From Xanthobacteraceae bacterium 501b (GTDB taxonomy: Bacteria > Pseudomonadota > Alphaproteobacteria > Rhizobiales > Xanthobacteraceae), in NCBI GenBank assembly GCA_000378025.1, contig KB899087.1:2108001-2172000 (forward strand): a DNA stretch of 64,000 bases, read 5' to 3'. The position numbers and the translations under genes were made by a program. The notes below the pieces were generated by a model. The model worked only from the letters and a program-made list of their open reading frames with translations, searched no databases and was not told where the DNA came from. Below, in pieces: positions 9,870 through 18,419 of this stretch. The stretch's first letter is position 1. Each line of letters begins with the position of its first letter.

Positions 9870-10095
9870 TCAGTTCGGGGATGGCGAGGATTTCGTGGCG
9901 CGTCGATGTGACCCGCCAAAGTGGCCGCGCCATCCTCGTCCGACCGGGCCCTGTCGTAGCGTGCTCTGTCGCCGTCGATCTGCCGATTGTTCCGACGCAA
10001 GCGGCCGCATCATCACGTCCCGGGACCGACGCGCCAACTGAAGGGGGGCATTCGTTCCAGCTGCTTCATCGTCGACAATGTCAGGCAGGTGCGCG

Positions 10096-10728
10096 ATGGA
10101 ATTTTCTTCATATCTTGCCTATGTGCTGGTCAGCGCGGCGCAGAGCGCGACACCCGGCCCATCGACATTGTTTCTGGTGAACAATGCCCTCGCTCTTGGG
10201 TGGCGCCGCGCCTTGGGGGCCTTGAGTGGCGATCTTGTCGCCATCGGGCTGCTGGCGACCCTGTCGGTGGTGGGAGTGGGCGCTCTTCTCTTCGCCTGTC
10301 CCATCGCCTTCATGGCCCTGCGCCTGCTGGGCGCGTCCTACGTCATCTGGCTCGGGTGGAGCTATATTCGCTCCCCCTCGCCGCAGGAAGGGGCGCCCGC
10401 GACGGAGACGGCCCCCACACGAGGCACTCTGGCGCTCTGGCTCCAGTCTTTCGGCGTGGGGATCAGCAATCCGAAGGCCGTCCTGTTCTTCGCCGCCCTG
10501 TTCCCTCAATTCATCCCGGCGGAGAGCGGGCCGTTCGTGCTCGTGCTTCTGGTTGTAACCTTCGTCATCGTGAAGCTCGTCGTTCTCGGTGGCTACGCGC
10601 TCGGGGCACGGCACCTCGTCCGACGGCTCCGCAGGCCTGAGCATGCGCGGCGCGGACGGATGCTGACCGGCATCATCTTCATGGTCTTCGGGGCGCTGAT
10701 GATCGGTTCCGCCCTGACCGCCAGCTAG
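10096..10728 (+). CDS. LysE/RhtB family amino acid or metabolite exporter
   Basis: 210 residues starting MEFSSYLAYVLVSAAQSATPGPST. The early PGPST/PGPN-type motif is diagnostic of LysE/RhtB transporters. About six membrane segments follow, with a short cytoplasmic loop (SPSPQEGAPATETAPTRGT) after the third and the conserved GISNPKAVLFFAALFPQFI in the middle. These proteins export amino acids, homoserine lactones or related small molecules by proton exchange. It stands alone between the isochorismatase and the Kef-type antiporter. Confidence 0.9.
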   Translation: MEFSSYLAYVLVSAAQSATPGPSTLFLVNNALALGWRRALGALSGDLVAIGLLATLSVVGVGALLFACPIAFMALRLLGASYVIWLGWSYIRSPSPQEGAPATETAPTRGTLALWLQSFGVGISNPKAVLFFAALFPQFIPAESGPFVLVLLVVTFVIVKLVVLGGYALGARHLVRRLRRPEHARRGRMLTGIIFMVFGALMIGSALTAS

Positions 10729-10860
10729 CGTGCGGCCATCGGGAAGCAGGCCCTTGTGATGAAAGCCGGGCGAACGCGACGCTCAAGAGCATAAGCCACA
10801 AACAATGCTGGCCCATGAAAGACCTTCGTGCGGCCGACACCCTACTGGAAAGGCAAGTCG

Positions 10861-12642
10861 ATGGCTGAAGCGAGCCTTGGGGAGATGATCGGACCTGCGG
10901 TCGTCCTGATGGGGGCGGCTGTCGTCGCCGTGCCGCTGTTTCGGCGGATCGGGCTGGGATCGGTGCTCGGCTATTTCGCTGCCGGCCTGCTGGTCGGGCC
11001 GTCGGTGCTGAGCCTGATCACCGATGCCGCGTCCATTCTTCATTTCTCCGAACTCGGAGTGGTGATGTTCCTGTTCGTGATCGGACTGGAACTGCGCCCG
11101 CAAAAACTCTGGGCGATGCGGGGTCAGATCTTCGGGCTGGGGTGTGTCCAGGTCGCGGCCGCGACCGCCGCCCTGACCCTGACCGGTGTGGCGGTCTTCG
11201 GACTTTCCGGCCCGGTCGCCTTCATCGCCGGCGCGGGCTTCGTTCTTTCTTCGACCGCCGTCATCATGTCGGTGCTGCAGGACCGGGGCGAGCTCGCCAG
11301 CACGGAAGGCCAGAAATCGGTCGCGATCCTGCTGTTCGAGGACTTGATGATCGTGCCGCTGCTGGCGGTGGTCGCCTTTCTGTCGCCGCTGTCGCAGGGG
11401 CAGGCCGGATGGACCGAGATCCTGGTCGCGGCGGCGGCGCTGGTGGCGCTGCTGATCGTGGGGCGCTGGGGGCTCAACCCTTTCTTCGCCCTGCTGGCGC
11501 GCGCGCGAACACGGGAGGTGCTGACGGCCGGGGCGCTGCTGGTTGTGCTTGGCGCGGCTCTCCTGATGGATGCCGCTGGCCTTTCGATGGCGATGGGTGC
11601 CTTCCTTGCCGGGGTGATGCTGTCGAGTTCGAGTTACCGCCACCAGATCGAGAGCGATGTCGAACCGTTTCGCGGCCTGCTCATGGGCCTGTTCTTCCTC
11701 GCTGTGGGCATGTCGCTCGATCTTTCCGTCGTCGCGGCCGAATGGCAGCTCCTGCTGGCGATGCTGGCGGCGTTCACTGTGGCGAAGGGCGTCATGGTCT
11801 ACGCGGTCGCACGCCTGTTCGGCAATTCCAACCATCAAGCCGTGCACCGCACATCCATGTTCCTGCAGGGCGGCGAATTTGCCTTCGTGCTCTACGCCGC
11901 AGCAACATCGGGCGGCGTGATTGAGGCGCGGGACAATGCGTTGTTCGTCACGGTGGTGATCCTATCGATGGCGATAACGCCGCTGTTCATGATAGCCGCA
12001 GACCGGCTCTTGCGTACCGGGGTGTCGATGGACGGCGTCGATGTCGCGCACGATTTGAAGGGGCGGATGCTCCTGATCGGCTTCGGCCGCTTTGGCCAGA
12101 TCGCCTCGCAGCTTCTGCTGTCCAGGGGTATCGACCTTGCCGTCATCGACCGGGACCCGGACCGCATCCGCGACGCTGCCCGATATGGGTTCAAGGTTTT
12201 CTTCGGCGACGGCACCCGGCTGGACACGCTGCGCCAATCCGGTGCGCGTGAGGCGGATGCGATCATGGTCTGCATCGACGACCCGAAGGCGGCCCTGCAG
12301 ATCGTGGAACTGGCGCAGCATGAATTCCCGCAGGCGAAGCTTCTGGTGCGCAGCTTTGATCGCGAACACGCCGTCGAGCTAATCCGCGCGGGCGTCGACT
12401 ATCAAATCCGCGAAACGGTGGAATCCGCCTATCGGATGGGAGCGGAGGGCCTTCGTGCGCTGGGGTTTGCCGAGGTCGACATTGAGGAGGCGGCTGAGGA
12501 CATCCGTCAGCGCGACGCAGAGCGCCTGTCGGAGCAGGTCCAGGGCGATGCCATGTCCGGCCTGGATCGGCTGCTCACCAAACCGATCCCGGAGCCACTC
12601 GGCAGAGCCTCGGTTAGCAGTCCGGCCGCAAAGCAGAACTGA
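10861..12642 (+). CDS. Monovalent cation:proton antiporter-2 (KefB/KefC-like)
   Basis: 593 residues starting at ATG 10861. Residues 1-390 form the CPA2 membrane domain of about twelve segments, including GYFAAGLLVGPS, FLFVIGLELRP, SSTAVIMSVLQDRGE and GAFLAGVMLSSSSYRHQIE. Residues about 400-520 form an RCK_N/TrkA-N Rossmann domain (MLLIGFGRFGQIASQLLLSRG ... FFGDGTRLDTLRQSGA). Kef systems release K+ in exchange for H+ during electrophile stress and are gated by the RCK domain with glutathione adducts. No KefF/KefG-like accessory gene lies beside it, so glutathione gating is not certain. Confidence 0.92.
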   Translation: MAEASLGEMIGPAVVLMGAAVVAVPLFRRIGLGSVLGYFAAGLLVGPSVLSLITDAASILHFSELGVVMFLFVIGLELRPQKLWAMRGQIFGLGCVQVAAATAALTLTGVAVFGLSGPVAFIAGAGFVLSSTAVIMSVLQDRGELASTEGQKSVAILLFEDLMIVPLLAVVAFLSPLSQGQAGWTEILVAAAALVALLIVGRWGLNPFFALLARARTREVLTAGALLVVLGAALLMDAAGLSMAMGAFLAGVMLSSSSYRHQIESDVEPFRGLLMGLFFLAVGMSLDLSVVAAEWQLLLAMLAAFTVAKGVMVYAVARLFGNSNHQAVHRTSMFLQGGEFAFVLYAAATSGGVIEARDNALFVTVVILSMAITPLFMIAADRLLRTGVSMDGVDVAHDLKGRMLLIGFGRFGQIASQLLLSRGIDLAVIDRDPDRIRDAARYGFKVFFGDGTRLDTLRQSGAREADAIMVCIDDPKAALQIVELAQHEFPQAKLLVRSFDREHAVELIRAGVDYQIRETVESAYRMGAEGLRALGFAEVDIEEAAEDIRQRDAERLSEQVQGDAMSGLDRLLTKPIPEPLGRASVSSPAAKQN

Positions 12643-13185
12643 CGGTGCTGGCCGCTGATGCTCAAGACGGACGAAAACCCCGAGCAAACGCCGATAGAGG
12701 TGTTCGACGGCTTTCGGACGGCGCTGGCCGGCAATTGCGCGCCGTCGGTCCGCGCTCACCCGTCGGGCCCGTTTTTTCGGCGTCGACTGTGAAGGCTTCA
12801 GGGGATGCTGACCGTCAACGCCAATTCGCTGAACGCAGACCTACGGGCTTTCGTCATCCACTGAGGCGGGCGTGCTGATCGCGGTCCCACCGCGCGGATG
12901 TTAGCGGGCGTTATTGCCAGAGTGGCCAGACCGTCAGATGACGGTTCCAGTTCGGCTATGCTCAAGCCAATTTCCCGAGGGATGCAGACGGCTACGGGGC
13001 CGGTGGCAGACCTGCCGCTATCGGGACTTCAAACGAGGAGCGGACATCTCCCCCCGATGAATCGCCGAGGGCGAACTGACCCAAAGGCTGTCTTCGGAAC
13101 GTCCGTTTCTAGGTCCATTTCAAATTGATGGGTAGTCCGCCGCTAGCTGGGAGGGCGATTCAAGTTCCGTTCGTGAGCCTCGGAA
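12643..13185. other. Non-coding stretch
   Basis: No frame here looks like protein. It holds one copy of a short dispersed motif, at 13098-13116 (AACGTCCGTTTCTAGGTCC), related to the pair at 16805 and 16875. Otherwise I see no convincing promoter or terminator, and it may be decayed sequence. Confidence 0.5.
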
Positions 13186-13749
13186 TTAGCGGGCAGACCT
13201 GTCCTCGATCCCGGCCTCGATCCAGGCGTGGGTCTGCTCCAGGATCTCGTCCGAAAGAGCGGGGTCATCAATGGCACGGGCGAGGATGACGGCGCCCACC
13301 ATCGCCGCCCAGCTGCCGATCGCGGTGCGGCGCCTCTCTGCCGGATCCGCCTCCGGGAGGGCCGTCTCGATACGGGCGATCTGTGAGCGCAGCCCTTCCG
13401 TCATCGCTTCGCGTGCCGCGGGGGACTGGTGGCGGAGGGCCGCGGCAAGTCCCGCCGTGGGGCAACCCGCTGCCGGGTTGTCGCGATGGCGCGGCGAGAG
13501 ATAGGCCTCGAGATAGGCGCGGATTTCGGTGTCTCCACCGGCGTCCGCCGCGAGGACATGGGCCAGTGTCTGCGCGACCAGATCATCCTTTGAACTGAAA
13601 TGCCCATAGAAGCCGCCATGGGTGAGCCCGGCGGCCGTCATAACCCCGGCCACGCTGACGGCGTCAAACCCCCTGTCGCGAAACAGCGAGCTGGCGACGT
13701 CGAGGATGCGGCGGCGGTTCTCTGCCATCTGCTCGCGGCTGACCTTCAT
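13186..13749 (-). CDS. TetR family transcriptional regulator
   Basis: The true start is ATG at 13749 (MKVSREQMAENRRRILDVASSLFRDRG), preceded by GAGGAATTTGCA; the frame stays open far upstream only because it mirrors the SDR gene on the other strand. 187 residues: the N-terminal helix-turn-helix ends in FDAVSVAGVMTAAGLTHGGFYGHFSSKDDLV, a form common in repressors of NAD(P)H-oxidoreductase genes such as NemR- or AcuR-like proteins, with a helical ligand domain after it. A cysteine in NPAAGCPTAGLAA is at the position used for electrophile sensing in some relatives. It is divergent from an SDR gene, with a large palindrome in between. Confidence 0.9.
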   Translation of the reverse strand: MKVSREQMAENRRRILDVASSLFRDRGFDAVSVAGVMTAAGLTHGGFYGHFSSKDDLVAQTLAHVLAADAGGDTEIRAYLEAYLSPRHRDNPAAGCPTAGLAAALRHQSPAAREAMTEGLRSQIARIETALPEADPAERRRTAIGSWAAMVGAVILARAIDDPALSDEILEQTHAWIEAGIEDRSAR

Positions 13750-13771
13750 TGCAAATTCCTCCGGCGCGTCG

Positions 13772-13826
13772 TTGACAGTTACATGACGATGATCATATTT
13801 AGGATCAATCATGATAATCATCATGT
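13772..13826 (+). promoter_or_regulatory. Promoter with overlapping TetR operator for the SDR operon
   Basis: TTGACA at 13772-13777 and CATATT at 13794-13799 (16-nt spacing) form a sigma70-like promoter facing the SDR gene. An imperfect inverted repeat overlaps and follows it: ACATGACGATGATCAT at 13781-13796 against the reverse complement of 13811-13826 (14 of 16 match). Binding there would block both divergent genes, as is usual for TetR repressors. Confidence 0.6.
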
Positions 13827-13857
13827 ATATGAGCACGCATTGAAGAGAGAGCAACCC

Positions 13858-14646
13858 ATGGCCGCCCATCCCTCCGTTCTCGTCACCGGCGCCTCGACCG
13901 GCATCGGCGCGGCTTATGCCGAGCGTTTCGCCCGCCGTGGGCATGATGTGGTGCTGGTTGCCCGCAACACGGCGCGCATGCAGGCGCTGGCGGCTCGCCT
14001 GCGCGAAGAGACCGGCGTGGCGATCGACATCATCACGGCCGACCTGACACAGCCCGCCGACCTCGCGATCGTTGAGGCCCGCCTGCGCGACGACGCCCGC
14101 ATCGGCATCCTGATCAACAATGCCGGCACCGCCATTGGCGGCAGCTTCATCGAGCAGAGCACTGACGCCGTCGCGCAGTTGCTCGCCCTCAACACCACCG
14201 CCGTCCTGCGGCTGGCCAGTGCCATCGCGCCGCGTCTGGCACAGGCCGGCGCGGGCGCGATCGTCAACATCGGCTCGGTGGTCGGGCTGGCGCCGGAATT
14301 CGCTATGACGGTCTATGGCGCCACCAAGGCTTTCGCGCTGTTCCTGTCGCAGGGGCTCAGCCTCGAGCTCGGCCCCAAGGGCGTCTATGTCCAGGCGGTG
14401 CTCCCCGCCGCCACGCGCACCGAGATCTGGGGGCATGTCGGCGCGGACGTCGACGCCATGGCCGGGGTGATGGACGTCGAAGAACTCGTTGACGCGGCGA
14501 TGGTCGGCTTCGATCGCCGCGAGGCCGTCACCATCCCGCCGCTGCCCGATGTGGAGCAGTGGAACGCCTTCCAGGCCGCGCGTCAGGCCATGCTGCCGAA
14601 CACCCGCCAGGAACACGCCGCCGCGCGCTACCGGACGGCCGACTGA
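13858..14646 (+). CDS. SDR family oxidoreductase
   Basis: 262 residues starting MAAHPSVLVTGASTGIGAAYAERFARRGHDVVLVARN. Cofactor motif TGASTGIG at 10-17, an arginine after the second strand (VARN) favouring NADPH, NNAG at 87-90, catalytic Ser140, Tyr153, Lys157 (YGATKAF). The ATG at 13858 follows GAAGAGAGAG. It heads a run of three oxidoreductase genes under the divergent TetR regulator and probably belongs to a detoxification regulon. Substrate not readable. Confidence 0.9.
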   Translation: MAAHPSVLVTGASTGIGAAYAERFARRGHDVVLVARNTARMQALAARLREETGVAIDIITADLTQPADLAIVEARLRDDARIGILINNAGTAIGGSFIEQSTDAVAQLLALNTTAVLRLASAIAPRLAQAGAGAIVNIGSVVGLAPEFAMTVYGATKAFALFLSQGLSLELGPKGVYVQAVLPAATRTEIWGHVGADVDAMAGVMDVEELVDAAMVGFDRREAVTIPPLPDVEQWNAFQAARQAMLPNTRQEHAAARYRTAD

Positions 14647-14722
14647 GCCTTCGCCCAGCCGAGCCCAGCCACGGCCCGCCCACCGGAGGCGGGCTCGGCA
14701 CTAATCCAGAGAGCACACCATC

Positions 14723-15724
14723 ATGAAGGCCTTCATCCTCGACAAGTACAAGAAGCGTGGCGCCCTGCGCTTCGGCGAGATGCCGGAGCCGGCGGTGGGC
14801 GATGAGGATGTCCTGGTCGAGATCCACGCCGCCGGGCTCAATCCGCTGGACACCAAAATCCGCGATGGCGCCTTCAAGCCCCTCCTTCCCTATCGCCCGC
14901 CCTTTATCCTTGGACACGACATGGCCGGCATCGTCGCGCGGGTCGGGTCCGACGTCCGTCGTTTCAAGGTGGGCGACGAGGTCTATGCCCGCCCGCGGGA
15001 TGGCCGCATCGGGACGTTAGCGGAGCGGATTGCCGTCCATGAGGATGATCTCGCGCTGAAGCCGAAAAACCTGACCATGGAGGAGGCGGCGTCCATACCT
15101 CTGGTCGGGCTCACCGCCTGGCAGGCCCTGGTCGACCGCGCCGGTCTGCGCAAGGGGCAGAAGATCCTCATCCATGCGGGCTCGGGCGGCGTCGGGACAT
15201 TCGCCATCCAGCTGGCCAAGCATCTGGGCGCGACGGTCGCGACGACCACCAGCACCGCCAATGTCGATCTGGTCACAAGCCTCGGCGCCGATGTCGTGAT
15301 CGACTACAAGACGCAGGACTTCGAGAAAGTCCTGTCGGGCTACGATGTCGTCCTGAACAGCCTCGGCGGCGACACGCTCCAGAAGTCCTTGAGCGTGCTG
15401 AAGCCCAGCGGGAAGCTGATTTCCATTTCCGGCCCCCCGGACGCCGATTTCGCCCGGCAGAAGGGGCTGAACTGGGGGCTGCGGCAGCTCATGCGCCTTC
15501 TGAGCTTCGGCATTCGCCGGAAGGCGAAAGGCCGGGGGCTCGCCTATTCCTTCCTGTTCATGCGGGCGGATGGTGGGCAGTTGAACCAGATCACCGCGCT
15601 GATCGAGGCCGGGGCCATTCGCCCGGTCATGGACCGGGTCTTCCCGTTCGGCGCGACCAATGACGCCTTGGCCTATCTCGATACCGGACGGTCCAAAGGC
15701 AAGGTCGTCGTCAAGCTGAAGTGA
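14723..15724 (+). CDS. NADP-dependent quinone oxidoreductase-like MDR protein
   Basis: 333 residues of the medium-chain dehydrogenase/reductase superfamily without the catalytic zinc ligands, i.e. the quinone oxidoreductase branch. Seen: N-terminal GroES-like fold (VLVEIHAAGLNPLDTKIRDG, FILGHDMAGIVARVG), nucleotide motif ILIHAGSGGVGTFAIQLAKHLGA, and C-terminal MDRVFPFGATNDALAYLDTGRSKGKVVVKLK. It starts 76 nt after the SDR stop, with a small GC hairpin in the gap, and is likely co-regulated by the TetR protein. Members reduce quinones and alpha,beta-unsaturated aldehydes using NADPH. Confidence 0.9.
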   Translation: MKAFILDKYKKRGALRFGEMPEPAVGDEDVLVEIHAAGLNPLDTKIRDGAFKPLLPYRPPFILGHDMAGIVARVGSDVRRFKVGDEVYARPRDGRIGTLAERIAVHEDDLALKPKNLTMEEAASIPLVGLTAWQALVDRAGLRKGQKILIHAGSGGVGTFAIQLAKHLGATVATTTSTANVDLVTSLGADVVIDYKTQDFEKVLSGYDVVLNSLGGDTLQKSLSVLKPSGKLISISGPPDADFARQKGLNWGLRQLMRLLSFGIRRKAKGRGLAYSFLFMRADGGQLNQITALIEAGAIRPVMDRVFPFGATNDALAYLDTGRSKGKVVVKLK

Positions 15725-15836
15725 CGGCGGTTTCGCCTTCCCCTGACGCATGGCCGGCCCTTCGACGCCGACCATCGGTGACTAGTTGGGCCGCGATGGC
15801 GGCCCGTTCCCTCGTCCGCAAACCGGATCAGCAGCG

Positions 15837-16652
15837 ATGTCCTCAATATCTCCAAAAACGGCTCTCGTGACGGGGGCGTCGTCCGGCATCGGCCGGGCGA
15901 GCGCCGAAGCCCTGGCGCGGGCGGGCTTCACCGTCTTCGGCACCAGCCGCAAGCCGGGCGCAACCAGCTCGGGCCCGATCACGATGCTGGCCTGCGATGT
16001 GACGGATGAAGGCTCGGTAGCCGCCCTTGTTGCCGAGGTGCTCGCGCGCACCGGGCGCATCGATGTTCTCGTCAACAATGCAGGCGTCGGCATGTTCGGC
16101 GGCGCCGAGGAATCCACGGTCGCGCAGGTTCAGCGCCTCTACGACGTCAATCTGTTCGGCGTTGTCCGGGTCATCAACGCGGTGTTGCCGTCAATGCGGG
16201 AACGCGGGCAGGGCCGCATCATCAATCTCAGCAGCGCGCTCGGGTTCATCCCCGCGCCGTATTCGGCCCATTATGCCGGAAGCAAGTTCGCCGTTGAGGG
16301 CTATTCCGAGTCGCTGGATCACGAGGTCCGCGCCTTCAATGTCCGCGTCGCCCTGATCGAGCCCGGCACAGTGACCGGCAATTTCGACCAGAGCGCGCTG
16401 GAGCCGGACGCCACGAAGTCGGAGTATGATGGCGGCCGTGCCTGGGTGCATGACTTCATCCGGAAGTCGCTGCCGAAGGCGGTTACGCCCGAAGAGGTGG
16501 CGGAGGCGGTGCTTCGGGCGGCAACGGCGCCCCGCCCCAGGCTGCGCTACCCCGTCGGCAAGGTGGCGAAGCAGGTCAGCCTGCTGCGCCGCTTCATGCC
16601 CGCGTGGCTGTTCGACAAGGCGCTGCGCCAGCAGTTCGGCCTGCCAAGTTGA
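15837..16652 (+). CDS. SDR family oxidoreductase
   Basis: 271 residues; the chosen ATG at 15837 gives MSSISPKTALVTGASSGIGR. TGASSGIG cofactor motif at 12-19, NNAG at 80-83, catalytic Ser133, Tyr146 and Lys150 (AHYAGSKFAVEG). The long C-terminal tail after the fold (RPRLRYPVGKVAKQVSLLRRFMPAWLFDKALRQQFGL) is typical of retinol-dehydrogenase-like SDRs acting on lipophilic carbonyls. It is the third oxidoreductase gene downstream of the TetR divergon, although a 112-nt gap could hold its own promoter. Confidence 0.88.
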   Translation: MSSISPKTALVTGASSGIGRASAEALARAGFTVFGTSRKPGATSSGPITMLACDVTDEGSVAALVAEVLARTGRIDVLVNNAGVGMFGGAEESTVAQVQRLYDVNLFGVVRVINAVLPSMRERGQGRIINLSSALGFIPAPYSAHYAGSKFAVEGYSESLDHEVRAFNVRVALIEPGTVTGNFDQSALEPDATKSEYDGGRAWVHDFIRKSLPKAVTPEEVAEAVLRAATAPRPRLRYPVGKVAKQVSLLRRFMPAWLFDKALRQQFGLPS

Positions 16653-17222
16653 GGGAGCTGCGGACTGGTACTTACTTACCGCGGCTCAGTCTGCGGAAGA
16701 CCAGCACCGCGCGCGAAGCCAGAATGTGGCGATGAATGCGGGTAGGCCAGTTGGCACCGGGGGTGACGTTCAACCTTGGCAGGACGGGTGCTGTTCTTCG
16801 GCCCAATGTCCGTTTGTGGACGACCCGACTATTTCCGCTTTTGGCACGAGGTTAACTGCCTGCCGTTTGTCGCGAATGTCCGCTTCTGGACCGCGATCGC
16901 TCCCAGATCAGTGACCGCAACGGCGGCGCAAAGCGGACGTTGCTGAAAGCGCAGTGGAGTGGCAGCTATGAGTCGGAACCGCCACCATTTTCACTCGTGG
17001 CGGGCTTCTTCGAACGCCTGCATTCCCTTATCCTTCCAAAGGCTGCGCGCTTGTTCTCCCTGTTCACGGCTGAGTTTGTCGGCCATCCAGAGGAGCGCGC
17101 CGTAGATGACCGCGCACCTACATGCCGTCACGATCGGAAACCTCGTACATTTTGGCTTTTGGTTTCAAACACTTGAGTGCTGCATCGGCGACCATTTCGG
17201 GCCTCCTCGCGGAAAAGTGTCG
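16653..17222. other. Non-coding stretch with a short repeat pair
   Basis: No frame looks like protein. AATGTCCGTTTGTGGAC (16805-16821) and AATGTCCGCTTCTGGAC (16875-16891) are near-identical direct copies 70 nt apart, and a related half lies inverted at about 16929. This marks the left edge of the decayed glycosyltransferase region. Confidence 0.5.
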
Positions 17223-17788
17223 TCACGCGGTTTTTGGAGGCCGATGGCGTAGCCGGAAGGTGGCCCGCATCGGGCCGTGTGGCCAGACATGGTCGGCGAG
17301 GTAGTCCGGCTTTCCAGCACCGACCGGTCGGGCACCAGCACTGTGGCCCGGCGCACCTGCGGCAGCAGGCGCTCATGATCGAACCAGAGGAAGTCGTGCG
17401 CGGCCACGCAGGCGATGGCGTCCAGCCCCGGCAGCTGTTCTGCCGCCCGCGCCAGGATGCGCAGGGAATCGAGCGTATTGGTGAGGATGGCCGAAGGCCG
17501 CAGCGTCAGGACGCGCCGCACAAGCGACCGAGCGGCACGCGCGATGAAGTTTCCCCGCGTGGCATCCACTGCATGGATGTCCAGCCGAGGGTGCGCCATC
17601 TGCCGAAGCCGCTGGAGATGCAGCGTGTTGCAGGCGAAAACCGTGACCCGTCGCTCGGCGAGCAGCAGGGGCAGCAGGATTTCGACGTTGCGCTCGGCGC
17701 CGCCATATCCTGTGGCGACCGAGAGGATCAGCAGCGGCGGGCGGGCCGCAGGGGTGGCGGAATCGTGCAAGGGGTTTTCCTGCTTCAT
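17223..17788 (-). pseudogene. Glycosyltransferase family 4 N-terminal fragment
   Basis: Starting at 17788 the frame gives a GT4-type N-terminal Rossmann half: LLILSVATGYGGAERNVEILLPLLLAERRVTVFACN, with the GGAE acceptor-loop motif, through to a segment ending VRRATVLVPDRSVLES. There the frame is lost. Shifting by one base near 17315 restores DYLADHVWPHGPMRATFR, which then stops at 17223. No donor-binding C-terminal half follows, so this is about half a GT-B enzyme with a frameshift. It lies 4 nt from the stop of the next remnant on the same strand. Confidence 0.75.
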
Positions 17789-18395
17789 CCAGGAGCAAGG
17801 TTCGGTGAGGGCGTGTCGTCAGCCGGGGCGCGGCAGTATCGCGCCCGCAGCAGGCGTTCACCCTCGTCGGCGATGCGGGCGGCCAGCGCCGCATCCGTCA
17901 GCAGCGCCGCGCAATGGAGCGCGAAGAGTCCGGCGCGATCGGCCACGAGCACGTGCCGCCCGGGCTCGACCTGCAGCCCCCGGACAGCATGCGAGGTGGC
18001 CACGGCGTCCTCATTGGGTGGATAGAACAGCGCGCCGACGAAGAGCAGGGTGCGCCCGCCTGCCGGGGGCGGTGACGGAACGTGCGGCGCGTCGGCAACG
18101 ATGCGGTTGGGGCTGATGCGCACCTCGCCCATGCCCGGCAGGCGGGCGAGGCGGGTGGCGTCCTCGACGGCGGCGAGGTGAACGGTGCGGTAGGTAGGCA
18201 ACAACAGCCGCTCGAGCCGGGCGTACCGCCGCGATTGCAAAGGCGCGCGGCGGCAATGCGCAAGCGTCCGCGCCGCAGCGCCAGGCCGGCCAGACCGCGC
18301 CGCGTGGCCGATTCCCAATCATCGCAGTCCATCTCGGCCACGGCTCGCCACGCGGGCGGCAGATGCGATGCGAGGTCGTGCAGATAGAAGCGGAA
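17785..18395 (-). pseudogene. Glycosyltransferase fragment with frameshift
   Basis: Two frames on the minus strand join into one protein-like stretch. The first runs from about 18395 (FRFYLHDLASHLPPAWRAVAEMDCDDWESATRRGLAGLALRRG in pieces) and the second takes over near 18230 (YARLERLLLPTYRTVHLAAVEDATRLARLPG, then ISPNRIVADAP and LLFVGALFYPPNEDAV). The last part is the linker and start of the donor-binding domain of GT4 enzymes; the usual E-x7-E region is missing before the stop at 17785. No start codon is convincing at the 5' end, where it abuts a remnant on the opposite strand. Confidence 0.65.
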
Positions 18396-18419
18396 GATCT
18401 CCGGTCCTTGCGTGACGAT

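Noticed and set aside
13750..14616. Extension of the TetR frame to a 476-residue protein
   Set aside because: The extra 290 residues mirror the SDR gene on the other strand; a good ribosome site and the canonical TetR start occur at 13749.
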